This document shows positions 34,199-45,554 of a DNA stretch of 64,000 nt, in pieces. The notes beneath the pieces were generated by a model, which worked only from the letters and a program-made list of their open reading frames with translations, did not search any database and was not told the origin of the DNA. Positions within the stretch are counted from its first letter, which is position 1; each line of letters begins with the position of its first letter. Source of the DNA: Bisporella sp. PMI_857 (taxonomy: Eukaryota; Ascomycota; Leotiomycetes; Helotiales; Helotiaceae); assembly GCA_021307315.1 (NCBI GenBank), contig JAJSPD010000013.1, positions 248,001 through 312,000 of the forward strand, written 5' to 3'. Both the position numbers and the translations under genes were made by a program.

Positions 34199-36514
34199 CT
34201 AGATGACGATACCGCCTTGTCCTTGTCCTCGAAGACGGCCCCTGGTAGAGCCATATCCTCGGCTGGCATAGTTGCCTCTGTTACCGTTACCACTTCCATT
34301 TCCATAAAAGTTATTATAGCTGTTATTATAACCATGACTATAACCGCTGCCATAATTGCTGGTATATTGATCTTGTCCTCCAGCTCCGCCACGCCATGAA
34401 TTACGACCAGAGTTATAGCCATTGTGATGGTTGTTTCCAACACTACTACTGTTCCCACCGCCTCTGAGGAGCGTGTCAGCAATGGGTATATGAAGCATAG
34501 TGGGAGGACTCACCCAGGACCTCCACCCCTTCCGCCACGGCCGCGACCAAATCCACGGTACATCCACCCATGCCTCCCATGATTGGCACGTTTTCCAACT
34601 GTGAATTCGATTCGCTTTAATGGATTCTCGCACATCACCAATCCTGCGACGCCCTTTGCCTCTCGTTCCTCAACCGGGATGGTCCAGCTCTGGAAGATCT
34701 CCTTCGGGTTTTCCAATTTCCTTAGCTCTGGCATCCAGGTCGTGATGTACAGACCTTTAGGATCATAATCATAGCTCTGCTTTACCGCATTGAAAACTCT
34801 CGCTTCATTGCGCGGATCATTGCCGACACCAGCAACGTATTGCCAATTGCCCCAGTTCGACGAGAGATCGTAGTCCACTAGCATACTTTCATACCATTCA
34901 GCACCAATACGCCAGTCGATATACAGATGCTTAGCCAGGAAACTCGCAACGTTCTGTCTTGCACGGTTCGACGTATATCCGGTGTGAAAGAGCTCACGTT
35001 GGCTAGCATCAATGAGTCCCATGCCCGTCGTACCATTTAAGAACCGTTGGATGGTTGTATTTATGTCCTCAGCAGTCTTTCCATCCCTCAGATTGTTTGG
35101 ACTAGACCACTTCTCGCTGGCATCTTTGCGCTGCTTGAATCCCGAAAGCCGGAAGAGCCTTCTACCGAACTTGCGAGTACAAAGACGCATATAGTCACGC
35201 CATAGAAGTTCAAAACGCATGGCTTTCGTGCCCTCATTCTCACCTTCACCATATCCATGCGTGCCTTTCCAGGCATCATTATTTCCGTCCTCAAATGCTT
35301 TGAGAGATGCGTTGATCTGACGTGCGGTGATACAGCCGATAGCGAGATATGCAGAAAGCTTGGAGGAGAAATCTTTGCCAAGAAGAGCATTTCGGGTGTC
35401 TTTATAATTCGTCATTGCTCCGGACGCCATAAGATGATCAAGGCGTACGTGTGCGTTGGTTTCTCCGCCTATGAATGGATGGACAGTTACAGCCTCAGAC
35501 GGGAAGGCAGGAGGATCCTGCATCAGTGGCGCGCCGCTCAATGGGGCTAGCAATGCCTTTGAGATGCCATCTAGTGAGTTGGGAATTATGAGTGGTGCGC
35601 TCTGAGGTGTTACTGTTTGAGGAAGATCAGGTAGCGAATCGATCTGAAAACTCCCACGTCAGCACTGTAATACAAAACCGTGAAAGTACACTTGCACATG
35701 ATATGTGGAGTCGCTTACATCTGGCAGAACATCCCGAGTGGCTTCACAAAGTGGCTCCATCAACTTTCGATAGCTCGTAAACACATCTGGCAGATCCTGG
35801 GGATCCTTGAGTTTGACGAGGTCACGGCTGTGGCTGGTTAGTAACTGGGATCTGTGATTCCACACGGTAGATGTAGCAGATGTAGCCGATATGTCACTTT
35901 GCGTACTCAATTTTCGTGGGGGCCAGAGTTACATACTCATCTATGAGATACTTCTCATCAACCCAGAGCTTAAATTCAACTTGGTGATTGTCGCAGGCTT
36001 GTTTAACACTCTCCTCCTCATCCTTCTCCTCAACGCCTTCTTCACCCGTCATCCACACCGCACCAATGTTATTGGTCTCCTTCAACATCGAAGTGATAAC
36101 ATCTCCGAGAAAACCAGCCTGGATGATGAGATCACTTCCGAGCTTCTTCAATCCTTCTTTCAGGTCCCACACACTCTCCGCAAGGAACTTGGCTCTATGA
36201 GGTCCACAACGCCAGAATCCAGCAGTCTCGCTTTTAGCGAGCGGAAACGGACTTTTCTCATTCCCTTGAATGAATCCAGACACCTCAATTTGTTTAGCAG
36301 AGAAGACATAAAGAGGCAACAGGTGGGTAAATCCATGGCCGTTTTTGGACAGGGCATGGAAGACAGGGTTATCGAATACGCGAAGATCTCTACGCATGAG
36401 GTATACAAGTGTCTTCTGAGCAGGCATACTGGTAGTGGTATGAGAAGACGAGCAGGATCTTGGATGATAGAGCGGTCGAGATAAAGTGTTTGTGACAGAC
36501 AGCAGGCGAAGCAT
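34199..36514 (-). CDS. cryD: cryptochrome DASH with C-terminal RGG/Gly-rich tail
   Basis: Four exons, 36514-35937, 35827-35719, 35643-34514 and 34463-34199, encode 693 aa; all introns are GT..AG (109, 75 and 50 nt). The photolyase alpha/beta domain opens LVYLMRRDLRVFDNPVFHAL; the FAD-binding helical domain contains RFELLWRDYMRLCTRKFG, GMGLIDASQRELFHTGYTSN-RARQNVASFLAKHL, DWRIGAEWYESMLVDYDLSS and NWGNWQYVAGVGNDPR, the DASH-class signature. After residue ~590 the chain becomes Gly/Asn/Tyr/Arg rich with RGRGGRGGG and many SYNN/GNGS units, an RNA-binding-like RGG tail known from fungal DASH proteins. The start at 36514 adds a 29-residue basic, Ser/Leu-rich leader (possible mitochondrial presequence) ahead of MPAQKT at 36427; either start is possible. 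Role: blue-light/UV-A flavoprotein; DASH members repair CPDs mainly in single-stranded DNA and can bind RNA. Confidence 0.93.
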
Positions 36515-39500
36515 GAAACCGGAAAGGGATCTTATATCAACATCGTTGCTGAAGACTGTCCTACGCCTGGGAAGAGGAAAAGCAAAATCTGACAGGAGGT
36601 ACCGAGTATACGGGAATGGAGGAGATTGGGTTTCACAAAAAAGAATAAGGACGAGTAGGGGTCCAATGCCGGGGGAAGAAGGTGGTAGCCCGATCAGGTA
36701 AGGTGGACGAGGGCAAAATGCCACTGAGGCGCATTGACGATACCTGACAGAGTAGAACCCCCACCACATACATGGCGAGGAGGGAGAAGAAGATCCATGA
36801 CAGAGGAAGGGGGAAAGGAAAACACACACATACCTACTTTGGTACTGCAGCCATCACCCCCCCCCCCTAAAGCCTAGACCATCAGTGGCTTTCTCTTTTC
36901 AGTCCCCCATCAACGGCCAGCTGTGTTCGGTTGACGAGGGAGCTGGAACCTAGATGCAGATAAGATCGATAGCCTAACCCGGCCTTCATATTGGTGTGAT
37001 CTTTAGAAAATGTGACGGGGGACGGCCATCGAATTCCGGTATGATGATATGATGATACTTGCAGCCCAGCCCAGCCTTTAGAGTACCAAGCTAGCGCAAT
37101 TTAAGTCTAGTCACAGACTGTTCCAGATCGCCAAGGAAACTATACCCTTGCTTGGCACGTGAGCTTGGCCAGACTCACTTCCTACCCAACTTCAACCCCA
37201 CATCTTCAAATATGTTCACGAGTTTATATATATCATCACTCACAGTATAGTAGATTGAGCCTTCGAGCAGCATGAAACTCTATATCCAGCGTGATTCTAC
37301 GTGTTTTTGACTAACCGGTAATAGCCTATTGAGATCAGAGCATATCCAGCCTGGAACCCTAATATCTCACGTTACACAACGGTCCTGCTTACCTGCAGAC
37401 GACGGCACAGCGCAGAAAAATCATGGGGCCACAGGGATCCTGCTTCTCCATATCCGTCTTCAGGTCTTTTGTGTAGCTGTCCCCACCCGAAAGGCTATTA
37501 AGAAGCCCTCATTGGCGCAACTCATCATATATCTCCTCGGGGCCGCCGTTCCATTAATAAAAAGCAATTCCCCCGACCTGAACATGGCTGCATTCTGCGA
37601 TATAAACGACTCTGTGCGAGCATGGCGGCCACGTTTTGGGGGAAGGAGGATTGGTGGATGATTACACGATGGCGATGGAAGAGGCGGCCACGTTGTCTCG
37701 TCTTTGTCCAAAACGTGGCCGCTCGAGCCCCCACAGTCTGCAAATACTGCCGAGTCTTAAAGTTAAAATAGGACCACACGACTTGTATTTGTCATTCTGA
37801 GTGAGACCCAAGCTGCAGTTATATTGCGAATACACTCCGTGTTGCTGCCATGGATACAGAGAGTAGCTTGTCTCGGGCTCTACTGCTGCAGCGTAACATA
37901 CCCGGACTAACCACAACATCAACCGGCATTAGTGCATGTTATTGCGTCTTCTTAGACAATGTTTATGAAAGCTGTGGAGTAGCTGAGAATCTTCATGAAT
38001 ACAGGCTTAGGGCAGAGGGCTAGTCTTGGTGTGCCTTGAGGAGTTATGAGCCTCTAAATCACCATAGAAAGATACAACGCTGGCGAAGGGCAGAAAGAAA
38101 TGACTAAAGCCATCCCGTTCTAATTAGGCTCCGCATGCTCCTTGGAATATGGGGAGATTTATGGCTATACCTGTAGTAACAGGACTCCAGCTACACGACC
38201 GTGCGTTCGGACCAAAGTGTTGGGAAACCCAAGGCTGGAGAATTCCCGCGCCATGCATTGAACCATAGCGATGGGAAGTTTCTGTGCTCCTCCGTGCTCA
38301 AGTGAGCCACAGCATTGGCTGGTGCTACCAGCTGAAGATGCTGAGCAGCAAAAAAGACACATCACATTCTTGTGGCTAGTGCCTTCCCATTATGCATAAT
38401 ACATAAACTAGGAAAGCAGAGGGGGAAAGTCCACCATTTTAGTTTCCCCGCCTCCCACGAGCCAGCTCACTCGAATGTGAATTCGTGTATTTATGAGCGC
38501 TGCACTCCCTTTCACCTTGCCTAACATCTCAACATAATCACAAGAATGTGATGTATCACTTTTGGGCTACCCTCCCACGTGGTTCTAGATGCAAGCCTCA
38601 AGCACGTGGCTTTTCCATCAGTCCATACACTCTCAATAAAGGCTGAATATATGCCTCACCCAGACTTGTCCCATTGATGTTGTCGTTCAATATGAAATTG
38701 TTTCGTCTTGGTATTTGCTTCTGCCCCCATGGCAAGGGGCTGGTTGCCCGCGTCCAAGCCTGTTTGGCATCTTTGTTTTAGACACCTGGATACAACATGA
38801 GGGGTCTGGAAAGCCTGGTGGCATTTTGTGATAGTTAGGGGCTGTACACAATCTAGAATATAGATTGACGGCCAGACAGCATGATCTAGTCTGATATTAA
38901 TTGTTCAGCTGACTCTATTTTTACTTTGAACACTGCAATGCATGGCTACTTTCACATTTCAATAAAAGCACAATCCAGCTGAGATTGATCGATCTAGAAG
39001 CAGCAGATGATTCTTATTCTCAAATCATTGAGCAAAGCCACGTAGCATACGGGACCTCCTAGCCATTTTTGATAGTCAGGCGCCGTGGTAGAATCTGAGA
39101 CGTCTGGAAGATCTTGATCCCCCAATGATATGTGAGATACTCTAAAAGACAAATCTTGATTTGAGCCTTCAATCTGACATATTCAGACTCTCAGTACGGC
39201 CTATCATGATATCTATGTTCCCCCCCAATGATATTGCCACTGTGATCATAACAGAGGTCATTAATCCTTTCACTAACATTATGTCAAGAAACGGATCACA
39301 AGGCTGACCCGACGAACGAAGGTAACCCTTTATCAGGGATTCGCTATGTATAAAGTTGAATCTAAGCCTAGCAGTCCTGTTATTAACGATGGTCGACTAC
39401 TCTGCCTCCCCCGATGGAGACAAGTAAATAACAGCGTTTCCGCTGGTAACAATGCGTATGGTCCAGAATACCTGAGCCATGTTCTAGGAATGCAGGCACG

Positions 39501-41531
39501 TTCAGTTTTTAATACTATTTTTACTGGACTTTTCCAAGGTTTCACCTCACGATTTTGAGATGTGATTATACCTGAAACTTAGGGGATTTAGAAGACGGCG
39601 AATAGCACCGCATCGCAATACCATCAGTTTTGATTTATATTGGAATGCTTGCTCCATTATATGCGTTCTTTGCACGTCCTTTACACTACATACATCGCGC
39701 TCTCTTAAATACTTGAATATCTAGCTTGTGGGATCCTGTAACGGGCTAGCTTTCACTATTTCTGCGTACGGGACGACGAGCGTGGCGATGCCATGGAACA
39801 GAGAGGCATATTCCAACACACACATACCTTTCAGGAGATGCGCTGGGGATATCTCAAAAATCAAGGAGAATGAGACGATTGGCGAAACGGAAGTGCATGA
39901 GACGCCTGTATGTCGTCTGGGCGAGACAATGAATATTAGTATCGAGTAGACAAAAGCGCGCAACAGTCATTTTGAGTAGCTTCCCTAATTCCCTCAGGGA
40001 AGTTGATAGACCCTTGCTGCTATAGCCACATGCAGCCCGTAGACAAATTAACACAAATGAACATGTTGCGTGGTCGCCTTACTTTCTTGACAGAATAGAA
40101 ATGCCGGCTTCACCATTGATAGGGTTTCCCATGCCTGTTCAGCCACGAATTGCTCTCTCTGCTGCTGCCATGCTAGCTATTTCTGCTGCTACACTGCGCA
40201 ATACCTTCTCTAACGAATCATTGATTCCCTCCAGCTTACTTGTGCTGTAAAATACCAACATACTTGTTCCCATCACATGCGGAGTTTCTCCATCGCCAGC
40301 TTGCGCCTAGATAAGCAGTTTTGGGAGATTGGCTGGGAGCCCATCTCGAAATACACGGGAGAACAAGGCGCTTCCTATCTCTAATTTAGCATGTGATTCC
40401 CTTAATTCTAAACCGAAGGAAATTACTCGATGTGTCTCCGCCTAGGGCTATCACACATGAAACCTGCAAATCAAAGCCTGCAGCAGCAGCCAGTCTATCA
40501 CATTTTCAGCAGCGAGGTGGGAGTAGATATCCCTCGCTCATGGCCGCTACTTCCGACTCCACGTGCTCTCCTCCCCTTCCCTTCGAGAGCGATTCTGCTA
40601 GTGCGAGGTTAACTTTCCACGAGAGGGACGCCTGCCAACGACCTATATCCATGAGTAAGGCGTTGCATGATTTGTTGATCTCGGTCTTTCCTGCTATACG
40701 GCTAAACATTCAACCTTATAGCTCGTAGCTTCAGCAGCCACACTGCGGTTCCTGTAATTGATGGGTAGAGTGGGTCCAAGGTTAATGCGGCTCTCAGCTG
40801 CGAATGCCTATGTGGTCGAGTTATTTTGGGGTAACCTGCACTGCCCTGACAACGTGCTCCCAAGCTAATCGTTTAACCTTAAATATTATGACGGGGCTTG
40901 ATCTACAGGTACTTAAGGTTGATTGGGGGCGCGGGGGAGCCTCAAACCCTGCTTTATGGGTCGTAGTTTCGACCAATAATCCCCCTGGAGTTAGCATTGG
41001 TACGAGATTTGATTTTGATATGTATCTTGGCAATATTCTGCCGTAGATTAATACGACACATTACTATGGAATCACATTATTTTAAAATTATCCACGTGGA
41101 CTTATATCAAGAGCAAAGAGATATACCAGAAATTTCTAGCAGGCACTGTTGTATATGTGTAATTTTTTTGTATAAAAGATCTGTGGTACTAGAAGGAAAT
41201 AAGGGCGTCGACGAAGTAAGAATAGCACACATGTAGTGTCGTACCACATGATGCCACTCTCTACCATATAAAGGATTTAGCGGATTATCAATCTAGTTAT
41301 CTAGTAGCTATTAGGAATGCGGAGCCCATCCCATACCGGGACCTCTAGTACAGGAACTCCATTAATGTCTTCTAAGAGGGAAGTATTGTAGATAAACAAA
41401 AGTTACTCATCCTGTTCAAATCAACCCTCATCCAGCAACACATCAGCTCCAAGCTTTCAACTCATCTCTCAACTTAAGAGACGTTCGAGCTACCAGCATC
41501 CATAAAACGGTCCAATCAGAACTTAACAACC
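36515..41531. other. 5-kb gene-poor stretch
   Basis: No gene is supported. It begins with the CRY-DASH promoter, contains a 10-C homopolymer near 36859, a perfect 15-bp inverted repeat (37625-37639 and 37708-37722), and scattered fragments such as the open frames at 39721-39963 (-) and 40804-41046 (+; KVDWGRGGASNPALWVVV) that may be remnants of genes but match nothing I recognise. Confidence 0.5.
37625..37722. repeat. perfect 15-bp inverted repeat pair
   Basis: GCGGCCACGTTTTGG at 37625-37639 is the reverse complement of CCAAAACGTGGCCGC at 37708-37722. A third partial direct copy GCGGCCACGTTGT lies between them at 37684-37696. The surrounding DNA is non-coding. Confidence 0.7.
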
Positions 41532-41732
41532 ATGGAAATCACTAAGTCTTTCCCTCCCTTCTTCCTCCTTGACACCACTGCCATCAACGGCATTCATGCT
41601 CGCCATAGCCTGAATGCTTTGAACGTCCGTGAAGCTCTCCAGGCAGCTCACGACAATTCCATGCGCTCCGACCCGAAGAATTTCATCCGGGAGGTACCTT
41701 TCGTACTCTCCCACTGCACGATTGAAACATAG
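41532..41732 (+). CDS. small hypothetical protein, 66 aa
   Basis: ATG sits in a good context (CAACCATGG) after a pyrimidine- and CA-rich leader that resembles a fungal 5' UTR (repeated TCAAC, CATC words from about 41420). The product starts MEITKSFPPFFLLDTTAING, is followed by a helix around SLNALNVREALQAAHDNS, and has no signal peptide. No homologue is known to me. A donor-like GGTACC at 41694 could mean that the coding sequence continues by splicing. Confidence 0.35.
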   Translation: MEITKSFPPFFLLDTTAINGIHARHSLNALNVREALQAAHDNSMRSDPKNFIREVPFVLSHCTIET

Positions 41733-41999
41733 ACCTGATGTTACCTTCCGGTCCTAGAACCCGGCAAGCGTAGAGCGCCAGAAATATAATTATTCTCGAA
41801 ACTCTTATTTGATTTAATTTGTCGTATATAAGCTGCCAAGACATGTGTCTTGACAAGTGATCCCGGTTTATATATAGATTACTGTATTAGGCAGCAATTC
41901 ACTCAACCCCGCTTAGTTCCAACATGCTTCAACATTATTTCAATAAGTAAACAGACCCACAAGTACTTTCGATATCTAATCCCCAGGACCTGCAGAACC

Positions 42000-43933
42000 A
42001 TGGCCGAGCTTATCGAGGCGACCCCGAGCTCCATCGGCGTGGCTGAAGTAGTGGCTCGACTGACAACGTCCATTACCACACTGAAAGATTTATGGGACCA
42101 TCAGCGAGACGCGCCTGAAGACCTCAGATGGCTGATAAAGGATATTCAGATATTCCGTAATGTCTTCCACGATATTGAGGCTGACATGGCGCAAGAATCG
42201 ATTGTTTCTAGTCTTGTCAACAGCAGACCAGCTCTACAATGTTTCAAGCTTTGTAACGAGGCTGCAAAAGATTTGGATATTTTAATTGAGAACCTTAAAC
42301 AAGATCTGAACTCAGAAAGTAGACTTGAATTCGCATACGCAGCTATGGAAAGGAACAAAGTCAATAATTACCAGTTACGACTTTTAAATGTTCTTCAAAT
42401 ACTCTCGTTATCTCAGCAATGTTATATCAGGTAACAAGAAAAAAACCCGAAATATGGATAGAAGTATGGCTAATTCTTATAGGGCTCTGACTCAAATTCA
42501 GCCAGAACTCGTTGCTAAGAGGGTCGCCATGTATATGGTGGAGTCACAAAGCACAGTAGACTCGACCTTGGACTTAGCAGCATCGGAAAAAAAGCAAATA
42601 CGGGGGGCAAATTCCGCATTGATTAAAAGTAGAAAGGCTTTCGATTATCAGAAGAATACCTACCGCTGGCGCTTTCAAGCCCCATCTTGGATTACAACTA
42701 AGGCACTAGAAATCGCCGGTCTCCGAGCACCCGATGGCTGGAAACTTGCTTTACATGTTTATAATACAGTCTCACTTTGGTCGAAAGTGGTTGATTTTGC
42801 AGGAATTGGTGATATTGAAGGGCTGCAAAAACTCTTCAGCTCAGGGGAAGCATCGCCTTTTGATAGAATTGAAGGCAATGGCTACACATTACTACATGTG
42901 AGTACATTATTTCCCTTTAGTTGTCAGTCGCGACCTGCTGATAAAGGACAAGTATGCTGGTGGAGAAAACAGAGAGGAAGTTTATAAATTCCTTCTGGAC
43001 CAAGGAGCAGATCCATTGGTTGGCGGGGTATTCCGCTCTCCATTAACACCCCTGGAGCACCTAGTATGGTCTGGAAGCATGGCGTGGGGCCAACCCCTTC
43101 TCCCTTCTTTGCGGTGCCTCCTCCCCAGATCAGAGGATCCAATCTATGAAACCCCAGAAGAAGCGATAAATGGAATTCTATCAAGCTTCCATGGCACCTC
43201 CGAAGAATTCGTCTTTCTCCAACAAGAATGTTGCCCAACTTATTACCAGATGTCACAGTCGACCCGGGTAGCAGTCACAACTGGAGCTGCGTGTGGAGTA
43301 TGGGATGCTTTCCACATGCCTGATCTTATTAAAACGATGCTTGGGAAAGAGTCTCTGAGTGTCGAGAACTTGCAATCACAATGTTTTACCGATATGGGTG
43401 AAGTGACACTTGTCCACAGTATAGCACGAAAATGCGGTGGAATCCTAGCTTCCGTTTGCGCAAGTAGACAACGACCAAGTACAAAGTCTCCAAGTGGTAC
43501 GGGTCATTGCGATATTATAGATAAGAGGGCAAATGCACAGATGAAGCTGTATAAAGCCTGGACTGCTATGTTCTGCGAGTTTATTGCCACTGGAGTTGAC
43601 CTACATAATGTCGTGGACAGACATTCACTCTTAACATCTTTCATAGATGGGTACATCAAGGCTTGTTCACTCAAGCGTGTGACCTTCTGTCAAAATATAG
43701 CGATACAGATCTGGATGGCGGATCTGCAGGCTGTTGGGGTTGATCTTGAAGATTTTGGAAGGGCGGAGGCGCTTCTTTTTGACAGTGGATGTGTTTTGAA
43801 AGATTATATCAGTTATTCATTCGGAGATGTATATCGGTTAAACAAATTTATCTATGGTCCGTCTCCACAAGATTGGCATCTGATGCTGGAGGTGCAAGAA
43901 CAGGAAGTAGTTAAACGTCGGAGGTGTTTTTAG
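42000..43933 (+). CDS. Helo-like/STAND N-terminal domain protein with ankyrin-like segment, 610 aa
   Basis: Model: exons 42000-42430, 42483-42897 and 42947-43933, 610 aa. Residues 1-~150 match the fungal N-terminal domain of STAND proteins (Helo-like): EATPSSIGVAEVVARLTTSI, DLRWLIKDIQIFRNVF, LLNVLQILSLSQQCYIR, the last interrupted by a 52-nt intron before ALTQIQPELVAKR. A GNGYTLLH ankyrin-like motif ends exon 2, then DQGADPL is the end of an ankyrin unit; the remaining ~300 residues are helical and unique to this family. No NACHT or NB-ARC motif is present, so it is an N-domain/ankyrin protein rather than a full NLR. The second intron (GTGAGT donor, 49 or 55 nt depending on the AAG acceptor) removes sequence that could instead encode part of the ankyrin unit in another frame (VSRDLLIKDKYAGG), so a one-base frameshift is the alternative reading. 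Helo-like domains act in membrane-targeting cell death in other fungal proteins. Confidence 0.7.
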
Positions 43934-44616
43934 TTTAGCAATATCCATGACATAAAAGAAAGACTGAGGAATTTGCAGACGTTTCCTAGTGCGAGAATTA
44001 AGCAGCGTCGAGCAATTTGAACAAACCAAATTGGTGTTCTTCTATGATATTTAAAGGAGAGCTCAACATTTTAGAGCCTAGTCTCGGATACGCTAGACGT
44101 TGAATGGCATTAAATAATATCCAGTCCATATTATCTGGTTAACTTGCTTTTATACTGTATCAATGCAAGCTATTATTAGTTTGTTTATTTCTCTATGCCG
44201 TCCCGAAAGGGCTTAACCACAATTTAACACAGCGTACGTGCTATATACAATTCTTGATCGCCGATACAGCCATGAAATCTTTTACATCGACGAATCACCG
44301 ATCACTGGGCAAGATTAAAGGCAGTCGCGCTATTGTGATAGGATTCGAGGGGTCCTTTGGTCCGGAATGGCTTTCTTAATCTTCAGAAAATCTTTCTCTA
44401 AGGCTTCTAAGAGCCTTTTCTCATGGCGAGCAACAACAATCTCTTGGAAATACTTCGTAAAATAATGGTGTAGGCGACGGCGTATTTGTACTTCAAACTA
44501 AAACCTAACATAAGATCCAGCACATTTCCAGGATACCTATAATTTCGCAGGCAAAACCTACAATTTGCTTGCTGAAGAAGCCACATTGGTCTCAGCCTCT
44601 GATAAAAATAATCAAC
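43934..44616. other. intergenic, no gene seen
   Basis: Between convergent ends of the STAND-N gene and the DUF3632 pseudogene; no structure noted. Confidence 0.4.
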
Positions 44617-45554
44617 CTATTCTTTAACAGTATCCATGATCTTCAAGGCGTCTGATATCCGCCCGCTAATCGCACTGTCAAACCCTCGGCTGCCAGTATC
44701 GGCAGCAAGCTCGACGAATCGCTTCTTCCCAAATTCCCATCGTTCAACGCTCAACACCGGTTTTTCGTCGCAGAGTGAGCCTAGCCTGAACGACCGAAGC
44801 GAGAACTCGTCGAGCTCCTCTTTTGAGTTCATCATCATGAAGATGCGATCTGCGCAATGGATAATCCACTCGGTCGCCACCCAGACCCGACATGCCATTG
44901 CGGGTCCTTTCTCTGGCGGTTCTTCGAGTGCTTCCCTGAGCTCCCAGATCGGGAGATTGAGCCAAGGTGCGAAACCAGTACTTGTTAATCGAGCAATGAA
45001 CGAGTTCAAGTTCTTCTACTTAGCAAATTCTCCGCTTAGCTCATCATCAGTGTCAGCCGGGCCTAAAGGCGTATTAGCAAACATTTACAGATACATGTGA
45101 AAGTTCTGGTTCAGTACCACACCATTTGTCCCTTATGTAGATCGATAGATCTGGAAGATTTTCCCATGTAGCCGACTGTTTAGCGAGATCTCATTAGCCC
45201 AATATCAAGGACTGGTAACTGGTTGGTTGCATTTTTCACCTGGTCCTGTTTCGAGACAGTATCCTCTCGCTGGCGGAGGTTCTGCAAGGCCAAAACTAGA
45301 CTATCTTGGCACGGATGGCCGGGCGGAATGCAATATACTATATCAACAACCACCCACCAGATTCTCCAAAAAATTGCACGAAAATTAGTGCCATCCTTTT
45401 GTGATGTGTAGAAGAAGTGCATGTCATCGGCAAGTTTTACGCCTTTTGCTTGCGGATTAGCTGGGTACTGAAGGGTTGCTTTGAGAACGTTGAGAATGGC
45501 TCGGTCAGAATCCATCCAGTCGAAGTCTTCGACATATTGCAGATTAATATCCAT
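44617..45554 (-). pseudogene. DUF3632-family gene with one in-frame amber codon
   Basis: Three exons 45554-45240, 45175-45118 and 45062-44617 join with canonical introns (64 and 55 nt; GCTAATAC branch 11 nt before the second acceptor) into 273 codons. The frame has a single TAG at 45016-45018, in EFAK-stop-KNLNSFIARL. The family look is clear: an early acidic segment, IPPGHPCQDSLVLALQNLR, then TWENLPDLSIYIRDKW, LNSFIARLTSTGF, LPIWELREALE and a C-terminal helix. DUF3632 is a mould-specific family of unknown function. A TGG-to-TAG change fits the position, and it is the C-to-T at CpA type on the opposite strand. An alternative 79-nt intron (donor GTATCT near 45108) would skip the stop but also removes the conserved-looking DTDDELSGEF. 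Confidence 0.65.

Noticed and set aside
35891..36484. 197-codon plus-strand ORF
   Set aside because: Antisense to the first CRY-DASH exon, which carries unmistakable photolyase motifs.
40804..41046. 80-codon ORF with a protein-like C-terminal half
   Set aside because: No upstream exon, start context or family could be found; left as part of the gene-poor stretch.
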